From positions 121,734 to 185,733 of the forward strand of contig JAFDVL010000102.1 in NCBI GenBank assembly GCA_018268995.1: 64,000 nt of DNA. The letters are read 5' to 3'. A model generated the notes under the pieces. That model saw only the letters and a program-made list of their open reading frames with translations, was not told where the DNA came from and made no database searches. Below, in pieces: positions 1 to 9,285 of this stretch. Source of the DNA: Acidobacteriota bacterium. GTDB taxonomy: Bacteria > Acidobacteriota > Blastocatellia > RBC074. How positions within the stretch are numbered: the stretch's first letter is position 1; each line of letters opens with the position of its first letter. A program made the position numbers and the translations under genes.

Positions 1-821
1 CGCAAAATACGCAATGCTTTTTCACGGTTTTTGATCTGTGATTTTTCGTCCTGCATCGAAACGACAATTCCGGTTGGAAGGTGCGTCATCCGAACGGCGG
101 AATAAGTTGTATTCACAGATTGTCCGCCAGGGCCAGAGGAACAAAACAGATCAATCCGAACGTCCTTCATATCAATTTTAACGTCTACCTCTTCAGCCTC
201 AGGCAGAACAGCCACGGTCACAGCTGAAGTGTGAATGCGACCACTCGTTTCCGTTTGTGGAACACGCTGGACGCGATGCACGCCGGATTCGTGTTTGAGT
301 TTGGAATACACGTAGTTGCCTTCGATAATGGCTTCGGCTTTTTGAATTCCGCCCATCCCTGTTTCTGAGATGTCAGAAATCTGCATTTTCCAGCCTTGTC
401 GTTCAGCAAAACGACCATACATTCGCAAGATTTCTGCGGCAAATAAACAAGCCTCCTCACCGCCCGTGCCAGCGCGAATTTCGAGGATAACGTTTTTCTC
501 GTCATTCGGGTCTTTCGGCAACAAAAGAACCTTCAATTCCTCTTCCGTTTTGACAATACCTTCCTCGGCTTCCGCCAATTCCATAGTAGCCAGTTCGCGC
601 ATTTCGCTATCCGTTGCCGAATCATTCATCAATTCTTTCGCGCCTTCAATATCATTCTGGAGCTTTTTCAGCGTGCGATACTTTTCGACTACGGGTTCCA
701 GTTCGCGGTGCTGTTTGGTGGCTTTGGTATAACGCTCCATATCACTGATCACCGACGGATCAGTCATTTGCTGGGTTAGTTCTTCAAATGTTTTTTCAAT
801 CTGTGCGAGTTTTTCAAACAT
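1..821 (-). CDS. prfA: Peptide chain release factor 1 (partial, C-terminus beyond window)
   Basis: RF1 recognises UAA/UAG in the ribosomal A site and triggers peptidyl-tRNA hydrolysis. About 273 codons are present out of the usual ~357; the C-terminal part lies off the left edge. The catalytic GGQ falls at residues 232-234 (nt 120-128), almost exactly where E. coli RF1 has it. The stop-codon recognition tripeptide, PAT in E. coli, reads PQT here, inside the context VQRVPQTE. The start is the ATG at 821 (MFEKLAQIEKTFEE), the normal RF1 N-terminus. It lies 62 bp downstream of the DUF1385 gene on the same strand, an order (rpmE, DUF1385, prfA) also known from other bacteria. Identification is secure. 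Confidence 0.97.
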   Translation of the reverse strand, partial: MFEKLAQIEKTFEELTQQMTDPSVISDMERYTKATKQHRELEPVVEKYRTLKKLQNDIEGAKELMNDSATDSEMRELATMELAEAEEGIVKTEEELKVLLLPKDPNDEKNVILEIRAGTGGEEACLFAAEILRMYGRFAERQGWKMQISDISETGMGGIQKAEAIIEGNYVYSKLKHESGVHRVQRVPQTETSGRIHTSAVTVAVLPEAEEVDVKIDMKDVRIDLFCSSGPGGQSVNTTYSAVRMTHLPTGIVVSMQDEKSQIKNREKALRIL

Positions 822-883
822 AAATTATTCGTCTCAGGTTTCGGGTTCAGGGTTCAGGGCTAGCAATGCCGAAGAGAGAGACG

Positions 884-2011
884 CTAGGTAGCGGCCCCTG
901 AGACCTGACACTTGATCCTCGAAACATCAACCATTTCCGACTCCAGTTTTAAGGATTCCTTGAGTGCATGGATAGCAACTTCAAGCTGATCATCTGATGG
1001 CTCTTTGGTTGTCAGATTCTGCAACCAAATGCCTGGGCGGGTAATGAAAGAGAAAAAGGCGCTGGCTTCTTTCTTCCCTGCCAACTTGATGATTTCATAC
1101 GAAATGCCCGCAATCAGCGGCACCAATGCGATTCGGGAAATTAGGTTAAAGAGCAAGGAGTCAAACTTAACGACCGAAAACATAACGATGGAAACAAGCA
1201 TCACGAGCATCAAAAAGCTCGTACCACAACGAGGATGCTGACGGGGGTAGCGTTTGACATTGGCCACCGTTAGATCATCGCCCGCTTCCCACGCATACAC
1301 AGTTTTATGTTCCGCACCGTGATACTCAAACACACGTCGAATGTCCTTGATCATCGTCATGATGAAAATGTAGGCGACAAAAAAGACCATGCGAATAATG
1401 CCGTCAACCACATTGAAGGCGATGGACGGACGCACGGGCTTCATATAGGCACGTAACCAATTCCAGGCTTCCAGATACCATGCCTGGTCAGCCGACTGTG
1501 TTAACAACACAGCAGGCGCATTTTCCCAACCGAAATACACAAACAGGAAATTCGTGATCAGAAGTGGGAGGACAACAAACAGGAAAATCGAAAAGCCAAG
1601 TCCAAATACGATTGAGCCAGCCATCGCTAGGGTGGTTTGCCCTTCTGCCGCTTTCTCTAGTTTCTTTTCATCTACCGCATGAGATGTCGCTGCAAATGCT
1701 CCAGTCTTTGCCGCAGCGTTCAGCGCCGTAGTGTCTTTTCCTTCTTTCTCAGCTTCTTCAAAGGCCACTGAGGCGGAAAAGTTGAGTGCCTGCACACCAA
1801 GAATCATGGAATGAATCAGGACAGCGCTGCCACGTAAAATCGGGATTTTCAGAAACGGATATTTCTCACTCAGTTTCGGCAAGCGTTCCGATTTAGTGGC
1901 AATTGTGCCATCTGGTCGGCGTACGGATACGGCATAGGAATTGGGTGCCCGCATCATTACGCCTTCGATCACGGCTTGTCCACCCACGATAATTTCTTTT
2001 TCTGCACTCAT
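884..2011 (-). CDS. DUF1385 family multi-pass membrane protein (YqhQ-like)
   Basis: A 375-residue membrane protein of the DUF1385/YqhQ family, whose biochemical role is unknown. The N-terminus has the family hallmark VGGQAVIEGVMMRAP, followed by SVRRPDG. Several hydrophobic stretches lie in the second and third quarters, and the conserved EYHGAEHKT and HPRCGTSF motifs are present. I start at 2011 rather than the upstream in-frame codon at 2035 because a GGAGGT Shine-Dalgarno (complement of 2016-2021) sits 4 nt before this ATG. It lies between rpmE and prfA on the same strand, a neighbourhood seen for this family elsewhere, which suggests but does not prove a link to translation or envelope maintenance. 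Confidence 0.9.
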   Translation of the reverse strand: MSAEKEIIVGGQAVIEGVMMRAPNSYAVSVRRPDGTIATKSERLPKLSEKYPFLKIPILRGSAVLIHSMILGVQALNFSASVAFEEAEKEGKDTTALNAAAKTGAFAATSHAVDEKKLEKAAEGQTTLAMAGSIVFGLGFSIFLFVVLPLLITNFLFVYFGWENAPAVLLTQSADQAWYLEAWNWLRAYMKPVRPSIAFNVVDGIIRMVFFVAYIFIMTMIKDIRRVFEYHGAEHKTVYAWEAGDDLTVANVKRYPRQHPRCGTSFLMLVMLVSIVMFSVVKFDSLLFNLISRIALVPLIAGISYEIIKLAGKKEASAFFSFITRPGIWLQNLTTKEPSDDQLEVAIHALKESLKLESEMVDVSRIKCQVSGAAT

Positions 2012-2040
2012 AACGACCTCCAGCTGTAAAGACAAAAACG

Positions 2041-2102
2041 AAAGCCACAGTCAGCATCAAGTCCCTTCAGAAAGGAATTCTGATACAGCTAACTGTGGCT
2101 TT
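2041..2102 (-). terminator. Two-tier hairpin between rpmE and the DUF1385 gene
   Basis: An 11-bp perfect inverted repeat (AAAGCCACAGT at 2041-2051, ACTGTGGCTTT at 2092-2102) encloses a second small hairpin (CCTT-TCTG-AAGG). On the minus strand the outer stem is followed by CGTTTTTG. It could be an attenuator or weak terminator between rpmE and the DUF1385 gene, or part of a leader. The large loop makes a classical Rho-independent terminator uncertain. Confidence 0.4.
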
Positions 2103-2260
2103 GATTATACCTGCTAATGATTGAGAATGGGTGAAATTGTCATTGCGATGGGCGGAAAACTGACGAAAACACAGATTTCACCGCATTGCAGATCAAATCT
2201 TTGTTGTCGCATATTTTTTAGCATTCCAGTATCCCACAATCCGCAAATCGTAGCCCGCAA

Positions 2261-2485
2261 TCAATTGGCTTCCGTCGTCGCTGCGGGCTTCTTCCCATAC
2301 TTCCGTTGGAAACGTTCCACACGGCCTGCGGTATCAACGAGCTTTTGCTTGCCGGTGAAGAATGGATGACAGCTTGAGCAAATTTCCACGCTCAGCTCTT
2401 TCTTGGTTGAACGCGTCGTCCACGAAGCACCACAGGCACAATGCACCTGGACTTCGTTGTAAACTGGATGGATTCCTTCTTTCAC
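2261..2485 (-). CDS. rpmE: 50S ribosomal protein L31, zinc-binding type
   Basis: A 74-residue L31 of the large ribosomal subunit, bridging toward the small subunit. The zinc ligands are visible: C16-x-C18 and C36-x2-C39, so this is the zinc-containing type. The conserved HPFFTGKQ block and the VDTAGRVERFQRKYGKK tail complete the signature. The start is GTG at 2485, supported by an AGGAG site 8 nt upstream (complement of 2494-2498). It probably heads the translation cluster running to prfA. The C-terminal PAATTEAN extension is short and non-conserved. Confidence 0.97.
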   Translation of the reverse strand: MKEGIHPVYNEVQVHCACGASWTTRSTKKELSVEICSSCHPFFTGKQKLVDTAGRVERFQRKYGKKPAATTEAN

Positions 2486-2741
2486 GTTACTTTCTCCTTT
2501 TCAAAGTACAGCGGGCATCATTGCCTGCTGGCGTTATTGATCTGAGTACAAAGCTCCATGTCAAAAAAGACAAAAATTCGTAACTCACACCAAACCGCAA
2601 GAGTACCTGAATTATACAAATATCGTCAAGCTGAGATGTGGCCAGGCATTTGTTAGCACACTAAAGAGAATTTGAACTTGCGGCAGCGTTTCAGCGTAAT
2701 GCGGTTTTCTAAGTTTTTCCTAAAATATCGTAACCCAAATT

Positions 2742-4004
2742 ATGGACAAGCTACTGGCAATTATCCGACGCGAATATTTAACGCGCGTGCGGTCGAAAGG
2801 TTTTCTCATTGGAACAATCCTGACCCCACTTTTTATGGCAGGAATCGCCTTTTTACCCATGCTGTTTTTTGGTAAAGGCGATCAGCGATCTTTACGAATC
2901 ATCGTGCTGGATCAAACAAAAGATGAGTCACTGTATCAACGGTCGGCTAAGTTTTTAACCGAAAACAATGACAGATCGGATCGAATTGAAGTGAGCCGGG
3001 AAGGTATCTCGTCAGAAAATATCCAGGCACGCCTTCAGGCGCTCAATGAAGAGATCAAGGCAGACAAGTTGGGTGGGTATATTCTGATTCCCTCGGATGT
3101 GCTTGAATCAGGAAAAATCGAACAACGCGCCAAAAACCCGAATGACTTCGCGCTTCAGGGACGAATTCGCAACGCGGTCAAACAGGCAATCGTCGAGGAA
3201 CGAATGCTACGCGCAGGCATTAGCCCTGAGAAGGTAAAAGAGGTCAGCAAAGACATCCATATTGATTTCATCAATGAACAGGGCGAGCGCGAAACCCCGT
3301 TGGCAAAGTGGATTTTGTCGTTCGCAATGGGCATTATTCTTTACATTTCCATCCTCGTGTATGGGTTATATGTGATGCGAGGCGTCATGGAAGAAAAACA
3401 GTCTCGCATCATTGAAGTCCTCTTATCTTCGGTCAAACCCTTTTACCTAATGCTTGGAAAAGTAACTGGAATCGGACTTGTTGCGTTAACACAGGTTTCC
3501 ATCTGGGTTGGGTCAATGTTCTTGATCTCCAGCATTGCTGCGGCGCAGGCTCTTGCTTTTGGCGAATTCAAAATCCCTCGAATCCCCTTCTCAATGATCG
3601 CTTTTATGCTGATCTTCCTGGTGCTCGGATATTTCCTTTATTCGACCCTGTATGCGATGGTGGGAGCAATGGTTTCCAGCGAAGAAGATGGCCAGCAGGC
3701 ACAGATGCCCATCACGATCCTTCTGGTTTTGCCGTATATCCTTTCGTCGTTTGTGTTAAGTAAACCAGACGGATTGATCGCCACAATCCTTTCATTGGTT
3801 CCGTTTTTTAGCCCGATTCTGATGTTCATGCGCATTACCGTACAACAACCGCCCTGGTGGCAGATTGCACTGTCAATCCTGTTGCTGATCGGCTCAATTC
3901 TGGGTTCAGTCTGGTTGGCAGCCAAAATTTACCGCGTGGGCGTGCTGATGTATGGCAAAAGACCTTCGCTTCCTGAGTTGATGAAGTGGCTCAAATACAC
4001 CTAA
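2742..4004 (+). CDS. ABC-2 type transporter permease (NatB-like)
   Basis: A 420-residue permease of the ABC-2 superfamily. The N-terminal signature IIRREYLTRVRSKGF leads into a first membrane helix (about residues 20-42). A ~150-residue extracytoplasmic region follows, then a cluster of five or six helices from about residue 190 to 400, with the family motif VMEEKQSRIIEVLLSS between helices. Such proteins pair with an ATPase (NatA-like) for export of ions, drugs or other molecules. No ATPase gene adjoins it here: the upstream neighbour is divergent rpmE and the next gene is a peptidase. The partner must be encoded elsewhere, and the substrate cannot be inferred. Confidence 0.88.
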   Translation: MDKLLAIIRREYLTRVRSKGFLIGTILTPLFMAGIAFLPMLFFGKGDQRSLRIIVLDQTKDESLYQRSAKFLTENNDRSDRIEVSREGISSENIQARLQALNEEIKADKLGGYILIPSDVLESGKIEQRAKNPNDFALQGRIRNAVKQAIVEERMLRAGISPEKVKEVSKDIHIDFINEQGERETPLAKWILSFAMGIILYISILVYGLYVMRGVMEEKQSRIIEVLLSSVKPFYLMLGKVTGIGLVALTQVSIWVGSMFLISSIAAAQALAFGEFKIPRIPFSMIAFMLIFLVLGYFLYSTLYAMVGAMVSSEEDGQQAQMPITILLVLPYILSSFVLSKPDGLIATILSLVPFFSPILMFMRITVQQPPWWQIALSILLLIGSILGSVWLAAKIYRVGVLMYGKRPSLPELMKWLKYT

Positions 4005-4100
4005 ATTTGTTATCCCGAATAGTACGCATCCGGTTAGGAAGGTCTGGCTGGGTTATGGTTTAATTGCGGAAAAATCAGTACGACATCTCTGGAGGTTTAC

Positions 4101-5726
4101 ATGTTCAAGTCCTTCTCTCGCCTGCGAATCTATTTCATAGGATTATTTTGCTTATCTCTTACTTTCAGCATCATACGTTACGCAGAGGCTGAATCTCCGG
4201 CGGTAAAAAGGGATTGGCAAATTGCTCCTCCCGCGCCAATTATCACCGAAGCGGAACGACAGGCAGAATTCTCTCGCCGTCGTGCAGAAGCAATGAAACG
4301 ACTCGGCGACAAGGGGATGTTGATCCTCTTCAGTGCTGAACCTCGCTTGTATACCAATGACGTAGACTATCCCTACCGGCAGGAAAATAACCTGTTTTAC
4401 CTGACTGGCATCAACCAAAATGGTGTGACGTTGTTGCTGATTCCAAGCGCCACATCGCAACGTGAAATACTATTTCTTCCGAAACGTGATCCGCGCAATG
4501 AAACCTGGAACGGTCGAATGTTATCGGTTGAAGAAGCCCGGAAAATCAGCGGCATTCAGGAAGTCTGGGACAGCGAACAATTCAATAGTTTTCTTGGCTA
4601 TCTCTCGTCACGCGCGGGAATGGCACTGGGCAATGGCCCGACGATGCAAGGCAATCCGGTCATCCGCAATCCGCAGGACAATCAAAAATGGGCGGCGGAA
4701 TTTGGCGCGTTCCGCGAAGCGGTGAACAAAGACGAAGCGCAGCTTTATTTGCTCCTGCCAATGTTCGGGGGAGCATCCAAAGAATATGCGCAGGAACAAA
4801 AGTTCGCGGCCAAACTCCCGCCCGGAGCGACGGGCATGAATATCAAAAGCGCGATGCGAATCTTCGGTGAATTGCGACAAATCAAATCCCCACTCGAAAT
4901 CAAAATCATGCAGCAGGCAGTAGACATCAGCATTGAAGCATTCAATCGCGCTTTTGCGGTGGCCGCGCCGGGCTTGCACGAATACGAAGTTCAAGCCGAA
5001 TTTGAATATACCTATCGCAAGCGCAATGCTTTCAACTGGGGCTATCCCTGCATCGTGGGCGGCGGAGACAATGCGACAACCTTGCATTACATCACCAATC
5101 AGGAAGTGCTGGCGAACAACAGCCTCTTGCTGATGGACTGCGCAGCCGAATTTGATCATTACACCGCTGACATCACGCGCACAATTCCCGTCACAGGCAA
5201 ATTCAGCAAAGAACAAGCTGAAATTTATCGCATCGTGTACGCAGCGCAGGTCGAATCCATCAAGCTGGTCAAAGCTGGCCAGACCAAAGCCGCAGCACAA
5301 GCCAAAGCCACCGAAGTCATCAAAGAAGGATTGCTGAGGCTGGGGCTGATTACCTCAAAAGAAACTAACGAATACCGCACCTGGTTTATGCACGGCACCA
5401 GTCACTGGCTGGGAATGAACGTCCACGATGTCGGAACGACCGACACGCTGGCTCCGGGCATGATCCTGACCGTTGAGCCAGGAATCTACATTCGCCCTGA
5501 TGCACTTGATGTGCTGCCGAAGACGCCTGAAAACGAGAAATTCATTCAAGCCGTGCGCCCTGCATTTGAGAAATACAAAGGCGTTGGCATTCGCATCGAA
5601 GACGATGTGCTGGTGACAGAAGGCGAGCCACGTATTATGTCCAACGCCCTGCCCCGCAAGCTTGAAGAAGTCGAAGCCTTTATGGCACGACTCAAACAAC
5701 AGATGAACAAAACAGGATTGCCCTAA
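4101..5726 (+). CDS. Xaa-Pro aminopeptidase / prolidase (M24 family), exported
   Basis: A 541-residue metallopeptidase with a signal peptide (about residues 1-30, ending AEA), an aminopeptidase P N-terminal domain (about 50-190) and an M24 pita-bread domain (about 245-520). The five metal ligands are present: D346, D357, H435, E459 and E500, in the contexts MDCAAEF, YTADITRT, HGTSHWLG, VEPGIY and RIEDD. It should remove N-terminal residues preceding proline outside the cytoplasm. The ATG at 4101 follows a TCTGGAGG Shine-Dalgarno. The next two genes encode Tricorn-type proteases in the same direction, so the three probably act together in peptide breakdown. Confidence 0.93.
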   Translation: MFKSFSRLRIYFIGLFCLSLTFSIIRYAEAESPAVKRDWQIAPPAPIITEAERQAEFSRRRAEAMKRLGDKGMLILFSAEPRLYTNDVDYPYRQENNLFYLTGINQNGVTLLLIPSATSQREILFLPKRDPRNETWNGRMLSVEEARKISGIQEVWDSEQFNSFLGYLSSRAGMALGNGPTMQGNPVIRNPQDNQKWAAEFGAFREAVNKDEAQLYLLLPMFGGASKEYAQEQKFAAKLPPGATGMNIKSAMRIFGELRQIKSPLEIKIMQQAVDISIEAFNRAFAVAAPGLHEYEVQAEFEYTYRKRNAFNWGYPCIVGGGDNATTLHYITNQEVLANNSLLLMDCAAEFDHYTADITRTIPVTGKFSKEQAEIYRIVYAAQVESIKLVKAGQTKAAAQAKATEVIKEGLLRLGLITSKETNEYRTWFMHGTSHWLGMNVHDVGTTDTLAPGMILTVEPGIYIRPDALDVLPKTPENEKFIQAVRPAFEKYKGVGIRIEDDVLVTEGEPRIMSNALPRKLEEVEAFMARLKQQMNKTGLP

Positions 5727-5804
5727 TATTTTCTGGAGAACGCAGATGATTGTCTGCCCTTGTTCTCAGTAATGTTCCCAACGCTTTTCCAGGAGACTAT
5801 CGTC

Positions 5805-8800
5805 ATGAAATCTATCACCTTTGCTCTCGCATGTTTCCTTACGCTAACAACCTTTGCCCAAACTGATGGCCCAACTTTATTCCAAAAACCGACCTTAAGC
5901 CGTACCCACATCGTCTTCGCATATGCGGGCGATTTGTGGAGCGTGCCACGCGAAGGAGGCGAGGCCAAACGGTTGACGACGGGCGTTGGCGAAGAAACCG
6001 ATCCGCAATTTTCCCCCGACGGGACAATGATTGCCTTCACCGGACAGTACGACGGCAACACGGATATTTACACGATTCCTGCCAGTGGCGGCGTGCCGAA
6101 GCGATTGACGTTTCACCCCGCCGCCGATGTCGTGGTCGGATGGTCGAATGATGGCAAACGCGTGCTGTTTGCTTCAGGCCGTAAAAGCTCCTCAAACTAT
6201 CCACGTATGTTCACAATGAGCGCTGACGGCGTTGGTTTGCCGGATGAAGTTCCATTGCCGATGGCAGAGCGCGGTTCGTTCTCACCAGACGGACTCTCCA
6301 TCGCCTACGAACCATTGAATCAATGGCAGCCGGAATGGAAACGCTATCGCGGCGGACAGATGGATTACATCTGGATCGCTCGCCTGAGCGATTCAACGAT
6401 TGAAAAGCTGCCCCGAGAAAAGGCCAGTGACCGAATGCCGATGTGGGTGGGGGATAAGATTTATTTCGTCTCTGACCGCGACGGCAAATATTCACTGCAC
6501 GTCTACGACACAAAGACAAAGAAGGTCGCGCTGGCATTAAAGAACGACGGCTTTGACATCAAATCCGCTTCGGCAAATGCCGCGACGGGGACGATTGCCA
6601 TCGAACAGTTTGGCGCGATCAGCCTTTTTGACACCAAAACCAATAAAGCAACGAAAGTGAACATTCGCGTCAACAGCGATTTACTGACCGTGCGTCCGCG
6701 TTACGAAAAAGTCGGCGCACGAATTACGAATATGGGGATTTCGCCCACTGGAGTTCGTGCCGTTTTTGAAGCGCGCGGCGAGATCATCACCGTCCCGGCA
6801 GAAAAAGGTGATCCGCGTAATTTAACGAACACGCCCGGCGTTCACGAACGTGATCCAGCGTGGTCGCCTGACGGAAAATGGATTGCTTATTTTTCAGATG
6901 AATCCGGCGAATATGAATTGCACCTGCGCAACCAAACCGGGATGGGCGAAGTGAAGAAGATCAAGCTTGATCCTAACTTTTACGATTCGCCGACGTGGTC
7001 ACCTGACAGCAAGAAAATCACCTTCAAGGATCATCGCAATTACCTTTATTACGCCGAAATCGAAAAAGGCACGCCTGTGCGAATTGATCGCAATCCTGAC
7101 GGCTTCCCCAACGATGTGCTGGATGCACGCTGGTCGCCGGACAGCAAATGGGTTACCTATGCTCGACAATTGGACAACCACTTACGCGGCGTTTTTGCCT
7201 ATTCACTTGAGACAGGCAAAGCACATCAGCTGACAGATGGGATGAGCGATGCTCGCTATCCCGCATTTGATAAGAGCGGGAAATATGTGTACTTCACCGC
7301 CAGCACCAATCTCGGCCCGGCGTTCAGCTTTGCTGAAATGTCGAATTACCCATATCAATCCACACGCAGCGTCTATGCCATTGTGCTGCGCAATGACGCG
7401 CCTTCCCCTCTGGCACCGGAAAGCGATGAAGAAAAAGTGGCGGAAGAGAAGAAAGACGCGGCAACAGCGGGACAGGGCGATGCGTCCAAAGAGAACGAAA
7501 AGAAGCCCGATGCGCCAGCAGCAAACGCCACACCTGCCAACGGTGCGGCTCGGCCACCAGCAAAGAAAGACCCAGATCCGGTAAAAATTGATCTGGAAGG
7601 CATTGACCAACGCATCGTCGCATTGCCTATTCCAGCGCGCAATTTTGCCGGATTGGTCGCAGGCAAGGCGAATTTGATTTACCTGATCGAAGTACCACAG
7701 GGAGCGACGGCTCCGGGCTTTGTCTTGCACAAATACGATCTGGAAAAACGCAAACTCGACAAGGCAGGCGAAGGCATCACAGCGTTTGACATTTCAGCCA
7801 ATGGTGAAAAAGCATTGATGCGCCAAGGAGCCGGGAATTGGGTTATTGCAAATACAGCAACACTCGGTGCGCCAGCTCCGCCTATGCCACCCGGTGCGCC
7901 TGGTGCTCCGAGCTTGCTCAAGACGGCTGAGATGGAGGTCTATATTGATCCGAAGGTCGAATGGAAACAAATGTATGCGGAAGTCTGGCGCGGCGAGCGG
8001 GATTATTTTTACGATCCGAATCTGCACGGCCTTGATCTGGAAAAAACCAAAAAGATGTATGAGCCGTATCTGAACAGCGTCGCTCATCGCAGCGATTTGA
8101 ATTACCTGTTCACAGACATGCTCAATCAACTTACGATTGGACATATGTTCATTGGCGGCGGCGACATTCCGCGTCCGAATTTTGTGCCGGGCGGATTGTT
8201 GGGCTGTGATTACAAAATCGAAAACGGGCGTTACCGTTTTGCCAAAGTCTTCAACGGTGAAAGCTGGAATCCACAACTGCGCGCACCGCTGACGCAACCG
8301 GGCGTCAACGTGAAGGCAGGCGATTATCTGCTTGCGGTGAATGGCCGAAACCTAACGGCAAACGACAATGTCTATCAATTCTTCGAGAGCACTTCCGGCA
8401 AGCAGGTTGCCCTGAAAGTCGGGCCAAATCCTGATGGAACAGGCGCACGCGATGTGACGGTCACACCACTGGCGACTGAAAATGCCTTACGCAATCTGGA
8501 CTGGATCGAAGGCAATCGTCGCAAGGTGACAGAACTATCCGGCGGCAAGCTGGCTTACGTTTATGTGCCGAACACAAGCGGGCCGGGTTATGACAGCTTC
8601 AATCGTTACTTCTTCGCGCAAACGAATAAACAGGGCGCGGTAATTGATGAACGGTTCAATGGCGGCGGCTCGCTGGCGGATCACATCGTCAATTACCTCT
8701 CGCGCCCGCTGCTCAACTTTATTTACTTCCGCGAAGGTCGAGACATTCCGACGCCAGCGGGAGCGATTTACGGGCCGAAGGCGATGATCATCAATGAACT

Positions 8801-9188
8801 CGCAGGGTCAGGCGGCGACGCCCTGCCCTGGTATTTCCGCAAACTGAAGATCGGCCCGACTGTTGGCAAACGGACGTGGGGCGGACTGGTCGCCTCGCAG
8901 CCTGCGCCAATTTTGATGGACGGCGGAGCGGTGCGCGCGCCGGATGCTGCGATTTACGGCCTCACGGGCGAATGGGAAGTGGAAAACGTTGGCACGCCCG
9001 CCGATATTGAAGTCGAAATGGACCCGGCGCTTTGGCGGCAGGGACGTGATCCGCAACTGGAAAAAGCGGTGGAATATCTGCTGGATGAATTGAAAAAGAA
9101 TCCACCTGCGCAATACAAACGCCCGGCGTTCCCGAATTACCACAAGCCTGTCGTCGCACCCGTCGCCAGCGGGGGGTCGGGGAACTAA
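5805..9188 (+). CDS. Tricorn-like S41 protease with PD40 propellers (copy 1)
   Basis: A 1127-residue secreted protease related to Tricorn. The order is signal peptide (about 1-20), two beta-propeller blocks with PD40/WD40-like repeats (FSPDGTMIAF, WSPDGKWIAY and others, about 25-550), an acidic Lys/Ala/Pro-rich linker (about 555-605), a C1 region, a PDZ-like domain and an S41 catalytic core. The nucleophile is S1002 in GSGGD, with D1005 nearby; the catalytic His candidate lies in LTIGHMF. I start at ATG 5805, preceded by CAGGAG at 9 nt, which yields a clean signal peptide, rather than at 5760. It lies 78 nt after the M24 peptidase, and a paralogue follows directly. Confidence 0.92.
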   Translation: MKSITFALACFLTLTTFAQTDGPTLFQKPTLSRTHIVFAYAGDLWSVPREGGEAKRLTTGVGEETDPQFSPDGTMIAFTGQYDGNTDIYTIPASGGVPKRLTFHPAADVVVGWSNDGKRVLFASGRKSSSNYPRMFTMSADGVGLPDEVPLPMAERGSFSPDGLSIAYEPLNQWQPEWKRYRGGQMDYIWIARLSDSTIEKLPREKASDRMPMWVGDKIYFVSDRDGKYSLHVYDTKTKKVALALKNDGFDIKSASANAATGTIAIEQFGAISLFDTKTNKATKVNIRVNSDLLTVRPRYEKVGARITNMGISPTGVRAVFEARGEIITVPAEKGDPRNLTNTPGVHERDPAWSPDGKWIAYFSDESGEYELHLRNQTGMGEVKKIKLDPNFYDSPTWSPDSKKITFKDHRNYLYYAEIEKGTPVRIDRNPDGFPNDVLDARWSPDSKWVTYARQLDNHLRGVFAYSLETGKAHQLTDGMSDARYPAFDKSGKYVYFTASTNLGPAFSFAEMSNYPYQSTRSVYAIVLRNDAPSPLAPESDEEKVAEEKKDAATAGQGDASKENEKKPDAPAANATPANGAARPPAKKDPDPVKIDLEGIDQRIVALPIPARNFAGLVAGKANLIYLIEVPQGATAPGFVLHKYDLEKRKLDKAGEGITAFDISANGEKALMRQGAGNWVIANTATLGAPAPPMPPGAPGAPSLLKTAEMEVYIDPKVEWKQMYAEVWRGERDYFYDPNLHGLDLEKTKKMYEPYLNSVAHRSDLNYLFTDMLNQLTIGHMFIGGGDIPRPNFVPGGLLGCDYKIENGRYRFAKVFNGESWNPQLRAPLTQPGVNVKAGDYLLAVNGRNLTANDNVYQFFESTSGKQVALKVGPNPDGTGARDVTVTPLATENALRNLDWIEGNRRKVTELSGGKLAYVYVPNTSGPGYDSFNRYFFAQTNKQGAVIDERFNGGGSLADHIVNYLSRPLLNFIYFREGRDIPTPAGAIYGPKAMIINELAGSGGDALPWYFRKLKIGPTVGKRTWGGLVASQPAPILMDGGAVRAPDAAIYGLTGEWEVENVGTPADIEVEMDPALWRQGRDPQLEKAVEYLLDELKKNPPAQYKRPAFPNYHKPVVAPVASGGSGN

Positions 9189-9198
9189 ATTACGATCA

Positions 9199-9255
9199 GT
9201 ACCGCGACCAGTAGGGAGCGTTGCCACCCAACTCGCCCCTTGCTGGTCGTGGTAC
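9199..9255. repeat. Long imperfect palindrome between the two Tricorn genes
   Basis: The arms GTACCGCGACCAG (9199-9211) and CTGGTCGTGGTAC (9243-9255) differ at one position. Inside them GTAGGGAGCG faces CGCCCCTTG. It begins 10 bp after a stop codon. The inner core (CAGTAGGGAGCG) resembles the core of the longer palindromes at 40166 and 54378 (CAGTAAGGGCG), so it may be a divergent member of the same dispersed family. No U-tract follows, and the downstream gene continues in the same direction. Confidence 0.6.
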
Positions 9256-9285
9256 CGACACAATCATTCACGTGGGAGACATACC

